Of a stretch of DNA of 14,886 nt, positions 9,496 through 14,886 are shown one piece after another; within the stretch, counting starts at the first letter, position 1, and the number at the start of each line of letters is the position of its first letter. The notes beneath the pieces were generated by a model. The model searched no databases and was not told where the DNA came from. It saw only the letters and a list, made by a program, of their open reading frames with translations. Made by a program: the position numbers and the translations under genes. This DNA is from Allomyces macrogynus ATCC 38327. Taxonomy: Eukaryota > Blastocladiomycota > Blastocladiomycetes > Blastocladiales > Blastocladiaceae. The stretch is taken from positions 1,556,678 to 1,571,563 of the forward strand of contig GG745336.1 in the NCBI GenBank assembly GCA_000151295.1, written 5' to 3'.

Positions 9496-9922
9496 CGTGT
9501 TTTTCCCGTTCGATTTAGTGTTGATGATAGTTGACCGGTCCCTCCTCGAGCACGGAGCGCTTAAATCGAGCAAAATGCGAGAAGTTGCTTCAATCGTTGC
9601 TTTAATCGTTGCTTGTCTTGCTGTCGTTGAGCGCGGCGGCGCCGGTATGCGAACGGTTTTGCTTGAGCTGCCCGGAGCGGACCGGCAACAAAGATGCAAG
9701 CTGCAGTGAAGACGCGGTTATGCCAAGCTCACGTTTGTCTCTCAGCTCTTCATTTTCCTGGGTCGTGCCGTACGCTGACCACCAATTTCTTTCTGGGAAG
9801 GACGTGTACCGCTTGCGCAGGGTGGAGAAGTCAGCGAAGAATATGAGCGAGGAAATACCGTTCTAACTGTATTAATATGGAGCAAAATGCGCAACACGGC
9901 GCCAACAACCTCCGCCATGATT
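9496..9922 (-). promoter_or_regulatory. Upstream region of the PhoD-like gene
   Basis: This 427-bp gap lies between the start of the intact PhoD-like gene and the 3' end of the decayed copy. It holds the GTTGCTT repeat at 9584-9614 and an AT-rich stretch near 9862-9878. No coding frame is recognisable, and no TATA box is placed at a standard distance from the ATG. Confidence 0.4.
9584..9614. repeat. GTTGCTT heptamer, three copies at 12-bp period
   Basis: GTTGCTT occurs at 9584-9590, 9596-9602 and 9608-9614. The first two copies are each followed by a similar pentamer (CAATC, TAATC). On the transcribed strand this reads as AAGCAAC repeats in the 5' UTR or promoter of the PhoD-like gene. The same heptamer is arrayed upstream of the second PhoD locus. 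Confidence 0.85.
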
Positions 9923-10996
9923 CTACTGAACCGTCGTGATCCGCCCGCTTGCCGTCTCAAGCACCGCAGCGACCGCCGTCGCGCCACCATCGAGCTTCTT
10001 GAAGCTCTTGACATACGTGTACTCGACGCGCACCTTGGCCGGCGTGATGGCCACAAACATGTCCCCGTGGCGGTACAAGCCGATCCACTTGGCCGACGGG
10101 TTGGCGAGCCTCAAGACCGGCTTGGCGAGCCCATTCAAGATGGCTGAGTCCTGCGCGGGTGATGCCGACGTGATCGACGGTCAGACAAACTCGGTCGTGA
10201 CCGACGGCGCATTGGACTTGACCTTGCCGGTCAGCGGGGATGTCCGACGCGACGGACCCGTGGAAGTCGCCTGTGATCATGACCGTGTTGCAGATCTTGT
10301 TCTTGGCGAGCAGGTCAAGGAGGGCTTGACCTGGCCCTGGGTACCCGACCCACGCGTCGGCCGCGATCGGGAGCTCCCAAGCAAAGAGCTACGCGTTGAA
10401 TTTCCATTTGTTAGTTGCTGTTCGACCTTGTCCACCCGGCATCAGCGCCGCCATACGAGAACGCGTACCTTTTCGGGCAGCGTCGCAAACATGAGTTGGT
10501 TTCCAAGAAAGCGCCACTTGGCCCTGGACGACTTCAAACTCGAATGCAGCCACTGATCCTGCGTGGCACCCATAATCTGGCGGGACACTCTATCGCCCTT
10601 GGCCTGCTCGGCGCGCCCGTCAATCCGCGTGTACAACATGATCAGGTCCACGAGGTTACCAATCTGGAACGACCGGTAGACGCGGTACTGACCGCCTGAG
10701 ACGGACGGATCGGAATGTTCTCGTGGAACGCGCGCATGCCTGCGAGCTTGCGTGGACCCCAGGGGCCGTCGCGCTTGTCGTTTTGGTCCACGGCCCCACC
10801 GACCCACGCGCTGTCGGCAAACTCGTGGTCGTCCCAGGCCACAATCCAGGGCTCTTGCGCGTGCAGGAGCTGCAGACTGGCCATAACGCATAAGTCGGTG
10901 ATGTTGCTGATCACTTTGGCGGGCACCGGGTCGCGCGACGCCGGCATCGCGCCGCCGACGGGCTTGTAGCCCGGCAAGCCGTATTCGTAGTTGTAG
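9923..10996 (-). pseudogene. Decayed second PhoD-family phosphatase gene
   Basis: PhoD core sequence is present but broken. After a probable splice acceptor (CTCTAAC branch, ...AAACAG ending at 10997) the first exon encodes YNYEYGLPGY, PWIVAWDDHEFADSAW, YRVYRSFQIGNLVDLIM and WRFLGNQLMFATLPEK. An 80-nt intron (10389-10468, GTACGC...CGTAG with CTAAC) follows, then LFAWELPIAADAWVGYP and MITGDFHGSVASD to a TAG at 9923. Lesions are a one-base loss near 10702, a one-base gain near 10236, and a TGA at 10181-10183 where the paralog has Gly in the EFAGP segment. The N-terminal part (membrane helix, HGVASGD motif) is not found upstream, so the gene is also 5'-truncated. Sequencing error could explain one frameshift, but not the nonsense codon and the missing 5' half together. 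Confidence 0.8.
10389..10468 (-). other. 80-nt intron of the decayed PhoD copy
   Basis: GT at 10468 and AG ending at 10389, phase 0, with a CTAAC branch site. It joins LPEK to LFAWELP. The intact paralog has no intron at this position, so the two copies do not share intron structure. Confidence 0.75.
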
Positions 10997-11607
10997 CTGT
11001 TTGCCAACACGATCAGATATTGGGTTAGAGTTTACGACAGGCTGGCTCGGCATGAGATGTTGCGCGCAGAGCTGTTAACGTCCGCCTGGTCTGGTTGCGC
11101 ATGACTGCTGCTCCATGTGACTTTGCATCGCAGTCTGTTGCTTACAGTTGTTGCTTGAGATTGTTGCTTGCGGTTGTTGCTTCCGCTTGCTGTCAAGCGT
11201 TGCGTCGTGCAAGGCATGAAGCAAACTCTGTCAACAAGCTCACGACAAACCCATGAATACACGCGGCCGTCGTCCACATCAGTCAATTCATTCTACTTCA
11301 TTCCCAAGAGAGACTATGAAACAGGAAACAATTATGGACACGACCGGGGAATCGGGGGGACGGGTTGGGGAAAACAACAAGAAAACCAGAAAATCAAACG
11401 AACGACGGGCCCATGATCACGACAACCACGACAAAGAGGGCCCAGAACGACAAGACGAGCGAAAACGACGAAACCTCCCCCGGTCGAGCATTACCTTTTG
11501 AACGACCAAACCGCACGTCGCGCGTGCCAATCGCACCGCGTCGCGAGCGTCACCAGCGCGCACTGCGCGCGAGTATGAGCGATCACGGCGCCGACCAGCG
11601 ACCGTAT
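10997..11607. other. Intergenic region between the decayed PhoD copy and the alternative oxidase gene
   Basis: I searched both strands for the missing PhoD N-terminus and found none. Near the left end is the 13-bp GTTGCTT repeat. From about 11320 to 11500 the plus strand is purine- and A-rich, so the alternative oxidase transcript is pyrimidine-rich just past its stop at 11608; this is probably its 3' UTR. No other gene is supported. Confidence 0.5.
11137..11188. repeat. GTTGCTT heptamer, four copies at exact 13-bp period
   Basis: GTTGCTT occurs at 11137, 11150, 11163 and 11176. Each copy is followed by a variable 6-mer that mostly ends in TT. The core is perfect in all four units while the spacers differ. 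It lies about 140 bp upstream of the first recognisable PhoD exon of the decayed copy. Confidence 0.88.
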
Positions 11608-12617
11608 TCAATGGCTCGATGCCATCCCCGACACGCCGCCACTCGACGTGGGCGGTGCGCCGGCAATCGCCTTGGCCGACGGCTTGCGCCAGTCGCGCGA
11701 TTCGACGTGGTGCACTTTGCGAATATCGTCGACGTGCGCCTCAATGCAATCCGCAAAGAAATGATTCGAGTCGCGGTGCACGGCCTCGTCCGCACGCACC
11801 GCCAGGACCACGTCGCGCAATTTCGCGTCCTTGGGCAAGTTCCAGTACTCGATCGCAATCTCGGGCGCCGGCAAGTTGTTGATCCGGCCGGCATCAATCT
11901 CCTTCAAGAAGGCCGTGTACGAAATGATCGCTTCCTCTTCGAGGTAGCCGACGACACGGTGCGCCGTCTTGGGCGACGCCAGGTAGAGCGCAAAGAAGGC
12001 GTTGAAGAAGACGCCTTGCACGGCCGTCACGAGCATGCGTTCCCAGAGGACCGGTTGCGAGATTTTCATGAACGTCATCAGGTGCATGCGCTCGTTCTCG
12101 GCCTCGTGCAGCAGGTGCGAGATCCACCCGCCGTCGTGCTGCAGCTTGCGCAGCGAGCGCAGGTGCCGCGTCATGCCGCCGACCATCCCAGGGACTGCGG
12201 CGACGGTCTCGAGCATGACCGCGCGGTGGATGTACTTTTTGCGGAAGAAGAGATCTACAGTCGGTGGAGAGCACGGGTGCACGGTCAGTCTCGCGGGCTC
12301 ATTCAACTCGCACGCATCGCGGACGGAAATGGCAATCGATAAGCACCTGCCGGCACACGCAACCACTTGACGACGCGCAGCGCAATCTTGTCGCGCAAAT
12401 CGACGGGCTCGCGGTGCTTGTCGAGCCCGATATCGAGCGTCTCGAGCAGCTGCGGGGTGACGGGGTGCAGAAACTCGTCGCGCATCGGCTGCGGGTGGAT
12501 CTCGGGCATGTCGGGCACTTCCTTGATCAGGTCGGCGCCGTTATTGTTGTTGTTGCTGGCGCTGCTCCAGGCACGCCGCGCGGGCGTCGTCGCATGGTGC
12601 GTCTTGCCGACGAGCAT
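11608..12617 (-). CDS. AOX: Mitochondrial alternative oxidase (AOX)
   Basis: Two exons, 12617..12347 and 12254..11608, give 305 residues from the ATG at 12617. AOX is a diiron, cyanide-insensitive ubiquinol oxidase on the matrix face of the inner mitochondrial membrane; it reduces oxygen to water without pumping protons. All ligand motifs are present: LETVAAVPG (Glu106), AENERMH (Glu145, His148), LEEEA (195-199) and RADEAVH (Glu247, His250). The first exon gives the usual [19 protein letters not shown] lead-in across the intron. The C-terminus after about 280 is a short Ser/Ala/Gly tail. The N-terminus is uncertain. Starting at 12617, residues 1-30 include basic residues, SSAS and an Asn run, which could be a short presequence. 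A better presequence lies upstream in another frame (see findings). Family identity is secure. Confidence 0.93.
12255..12346 (-). other. 92-nt intron of the alternative oxidase gene
   Basis: The donor GTGCTT at 12346 and acceptor CTGTAG ending at 12255, with a CTGACC branch-like site, join g|at as Asp91. This produces [12 protein letters not shown], the normal AOX order. Retention would lead to a stop within the intron. Confidence 0.83.
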
Positions 12618-12750
12618 GGTCGGCGCAAGGAGCGCTGGCCGAATGAGCAGGAGGTGCGCCGTGGTTGTTGGCGCGGTGCCGCCGCACGGCGGCGGCGGCA
12701 GCGACGGTCCAGGTGGTGGCCGTGAGTGTGCGCGAGAGGGTGGAGTACAT
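12618..12750 (-). other. Possible AOX presequence reading frame, offset by one base
   Basis: The first ATG downstream of the TATA box is at 12750 and opens a frame starting MYSTLSRTLTATTWTVAAAA. This has the Ser/Thr/Arg/Ala content and few acidic residues of a mitochondrial targeting peptide. It is one base out of phase with the AOX frame and does not reach it. A GCC-GCC-GCC-GCC run at about 12690-12703 is a likely site for a one-base length error. Confidence 0.4.
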
Positions 12751-12820
12751 TGTGCTGGAAGGGAATAGAGTCGGAGACAAGTGTGGAGAAGAGGGGGCGG
12801 GGTGTGCAGGTCGCACTCGC

Positions 12821-12827
12821 ATTTATA
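12821..12827 (-). promoter_or_regulatory. Candidate TATA box of the alternative oxidase gene
   Basis: On the minus strand this reads TATAAAT, about 70 bp before the first downstream ATG (12750). That allows a start of transcription near 12795 and a short 5' UTR. The surroundings are GC-rich, so the AT string stands out. The assignment rests on motif and position only. Confidence 0.5.
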
Positions 12828-13562
12828 TCGACACCGTGGGCCGTCCGCTTAGTACGTCGAGCGAACGTGGGGGACCACTGTCGCACAGCAGGCTGCGGGC
12901 GGAGAGGCACATCAACATCAACATGCACGCTGGCACGCACGGCGCGGATGGTATCGGGCGCCGCGCGTCGTTGTTGTTGACGGTGACGGTGTCCCTGCTG
13001 GCTGGTCCGCCGAGATTTCGCGCTCCCCCTTCACGGCGCGTCGTTCGAGGCGATGTTGACCAGCGCGCCGCGTCTGCGTCTCCCTTGCCGTGCCCCCCGC
13101 ATGTCCACGGCGGAAGTCGCCGTTGGCGGGTTGGCGGTTGATTTACGCGAGCTGGCGTCGAGCGATGTTGATGTTGGCTCGGTCGAGGGTATCAGAAGGG
13201 ACTGTGTGTCGCGGGATGGAGCAGGGATGCGCATCAACACGCAAGGTCGGCGGCTGGCCCCGCATCAACAACAAGGGTTTCGCCACGCCGTCGGCGCTCT
13301 GTCCCTTCTGGTCTGCCTGGTCCCTTCATGCGTGTGTTGCTGACTGTCGTTTGTTGATTTGTGCATGAGCGTGGGTCGGGCGGCGTCGGGCTGCAAGGCA
13401 GTCGGCACGGCTCGGCGTGGTGCGGGGCAAGATCGCCCGACGCGACCCGACAAGCGTGCATCTCACGTGCTTGGGCTTTCACGTCTCGCAATCCAATCAC
13501 CGATCAACAACCACCAATCAACTTCAACCACGGCCGACAGACAAGGAACGACAACCATCACT
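12828..13562. other. Intergenic region upstream of AOX and downstream of the unknown gene
   Basis: This 735-bp stretch should hold the distal promoter of the alternative oxidase gene and the 3' UTR of the low-complexity gene ending at 13563. Open frames cross it, for example 13031-13240 on the minus strand, but none has a recognisable domain. 13490-13535 contains loose CAAC/ATCAAC repeats without a fixed period. Confidence 0.45.
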
Positions 13563-14886
13563 TCACAGCATTCTCGCGGCACCCGCACCCGTGCCCGTAC
13601 TCGAAGCCCCCGGGTGCGCCCCCGGAACGCTTGACACCGCCTTGATCTCCCCGACCTTGCGCTGCGCGGCCCGCTGCAGCGCCGCCTGCTTTGCCTGCTC
13701 GGCGGCGCGACTCGCCTGGAACATCGCGCGCTGTGCGCGGAACAAGTCATTGTTGGCCGCGAGCCGCGCACCAAACTTAGCCAGTGTCGCCGTTAGCCGG
13801 TCGCCGAGTGCCGTGAGCCGCGCGTTCAGTTGCTCCGTTTCGGCCATGCACGTCGCGAGGTCGAGCGGGGGCGGCGCGTCGGGTCCGAACGGGTCAAAAT
13901 TGAGCGCGTTCGTGGCCGGCGGGGCGACGGTGCCGGTTAATGGGTCGTCGGCGGTGGTGGTGGCAATTGGGGGTGGGTGCGTGGACTGGGTCGCGGGTGG
14001 GGGGTCGTGTGCCGCGATCGTCATCGTTGGCGGCGCGGGTGGGCGGCCGTGCCCGTTCGTGCCGCCGGCCCCCGGCGCGTCGACAGTCTCGTCGGGCAAA
14101 TCGAGGACCATCATCGACGCGCCGTCCCCGCCTTCATCGCCGTGCTCGTGCCGCGGCCGCCGCTGCTGTTGCTGCTGCTCTTGGTGCCCGCTAGAATCGA
14201 CCGGATGCTCTTCCTCAAACATCACCACCTCCCCTTCGCCGGCACCGTCCATGGATGTCACCACGACCGTGCTCCCACCCTGCATCGCCTTTAGCCACTC
14301 GGCGTCCCCCAACGCACCCAACGCGTCCAAGATCTCACTATCGTCCACGGCCAAACTCGCCGCGCGCTCGAGCGCATCGCCCGCGTCGCCCGAGTCGGCG
14401 CCGAATCCCCACAGGTCGGCGGGCGGTGGGGTGCGCGGCGGCGGCGGCGGCGGCGGCGGTACCGCCGCGGACACGTCGTGCGATCCGGAGCTGGACCCGG
14501 ACCGGCGTCGGGACGAGGAAGTGGTGGCGCGCGTCGAAGAAGAAGAGGAAGACGTGCGCGGCGACGGGTCGGGCCAGTACCCGGACCTCGCGGGTGGAGA
14601 AGGAGGTGGGGCGGAGGAAGTGTGCTTGTCGGACGAGCGGTGCTGCTTGGTGTGCCGGTCGGTCGCGGCGGCGCGCGAGTCGCCGAGGTCGGTCGAGTCG
14701 TGGTGTTGGTGGTGCGCGTGGTCGCTGCAGTGCCGCGAGTGGTGGTGCGAGTGTGCGTGCGGCTGTGAGCTCGACGACGAGGTGGACGTGGTGCGCGGCG
14801 CGCGCGCGAAAAAGTCGCGCGGTAAGGCGCGTTTCTGTGCGGTCGATGACCGCGACGACGAGGACGAGGAGGAGGTCTTGTTATTC
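13563..14886 (-). CDS. Low-complexity protein of unknown function, 3' part (5' end beyond window)
   Basis: The frame is open from the right edge (first codon at 14885) to a TGA at 13563, giving 440 visible residues with no ATG before 14474; its start lies outside the window. In order: Ser-rich stretch (1-15); a Ser/Thr run, then a His-rich segment (about 45-65); Ser/Pro/Arg-rich sequence to about 137; eight prolines (about 143-150); an acidic amphipathic stretch with DLWGFGADS and DDSEILDALGALGDAEWLKAM; a Gln run; Pro/Thr-rich linker; NFDPFGPD; then a probable coiled coil (about 345-420) with heptad-like Leu/Ala spacing from MAETEQLNARLTALGDRL to AALQRAAQRK. The tail is Gly/Ser/Ala. I do not recognise a family. 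Most of it should be disordered, with oligomerisation through the C-terminal helix. A regulatory or scaffold role would fit but is only a guess. Undetected introns are possible. Confidence 0.6.
   Translation of the reverse strand, partial: NNKTSSSSSSSRSSTAQKRALPRDFFARAPRTTSTSSSSSQPHAHSHHHSRHCSDHAHHQHHDSTDLGDSRAAATDRHTKQHRSSDKHTSSAPPPSPPARSGYWPDPSPRTSSSSSSTRATTSSSRRRSGSSSGSHDVSAAVPPPPPPPPRTPPPADLWGFGADSGDAGDALERAASLAVDDSEILDALGALGDAEWLKAMQGGSTVVVTSMDGAGEGEVVMFEEEHPVDSSGHQEQQQQQRRPRHEHGDEGGDGASMMVLDLPDETVDAPGAGGTNGHGRPPAPPTMTIAAHDPPPATQSTHPPPIATTTADDPLTGTVAPPATNALNFDPFGPDAPPPLDLATCMAETEQLNARLTALGDRLTATLAKFGARLAANNDLFRAQRAMFQASRAAEQAKQAALQRAAQRKVGEIKAVSSVPGAHPGASSTGTGAGAARML
14434..14460. repeat. 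GGC trinucleotide run encoding polyproline
   Basis: Consecutive GGC units on the plus strand read as CCG/CCN codons on the minus strand and encode the eight-proline run of the low-complexity gene. It is likely to vary in length between strains. Confidence 0.8.

Noticed and set aside
10442..11053. Reading this minus frame as one complete gene
   Set aside because: Only its second half matches PhoD; the first half of the match is in another frame, so this is a frameshifted pseudogene segment, not a separate protein.
11221..11290. A DVDDGRVYSW-like minus frame as the missing PhoD exon before GDYNYEYG
   Set aside because: It resembles the paralog's SDVDVV segment only over three residues, has nearby stops and no convincing donor site.
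11365..12342. 325-residue plus-strand open frame opposite the alternative oxidase gene
   Set aside because: It is antisense to AOX across its intron, and the AOX motifs on the minus strand are unambiguous.
13031..13240. 69-residue minus-strand frame upstream of the alternative oxidase gene
   Set aside because: Composition is plausible but there is no ATG-supported gene structure, domain or splice signal to support it.

Overview
The window looks like nuclear DNA of a GC-rich fungus. Four loci carry short spliceosomal introns (78-106 nt, GT...AG, mostly with YTRAY-like branch sites). The gene content is eukaryotic: a RasGEF protein, a mitochondrial alternative oxidase, PhoD-type phosphatases and a probable GPI-anchored metalloprotease. 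The composition and gene set suggest a zoosporic lineage, perhaps a blastocladiomycete, but that is an inference and no marker gene here proves it. I see no rRNA, tRNA, CRISPR array or complete mobile element.

Layout from left to right. 1-1171 has no confident gene, but 420-920 is less GC-rich and holds a protein-like minus-strand frame that may be a transposon relic. 1172-2852 (-) is a two-exon secreted zinc metalloprotease with HELYHGLGF and a GPI-type tail. 2853-3394 is a divergent promoter region with a 13-bp tandem repeat. 3395-6470 (+) is a three-exon RasGEF_N plus RasGEF (Cdc25-like) protein. 7101-7298 (+) is the 3' part of a small protein gene or a remnant of one. 7547-9495 (-) is a three-exon, single-pass membrane PhoD-like protein. 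9923-10996 (-) is a second, decayed PhoD copy. 11608-12617 (-) is a two-exon alternative oxidase, with a TATA box at 12821-12827. 13563-14886 (-) is the 3' part of a long, low-complexity protein of unknown function that runs off the right edge.

The most interesting part is the PhoD pair. The intact gene has lost nearly all the residues expected to bind the catalytic metals. The neighbouring copy keeps several of those residues but has lost its 5' end and carries two frameshifts and a TGA. Both loci have arrays of the same heptamer, GTTGCTT, in their upstream DNA, at 12-bp and 13-bp spacing. Separately, two introns (in the RasGEF and PhoD genes) are both exactly 78 nt, in frame and free of stops, so simple ORF calling reads straight through them into false 26-residue insertions inside conserved domains. 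The genes do not form an obvious pathway; phosphate handling, alternative respiration and Ras signalling sit side by side as normal eukaryotic neighbours.
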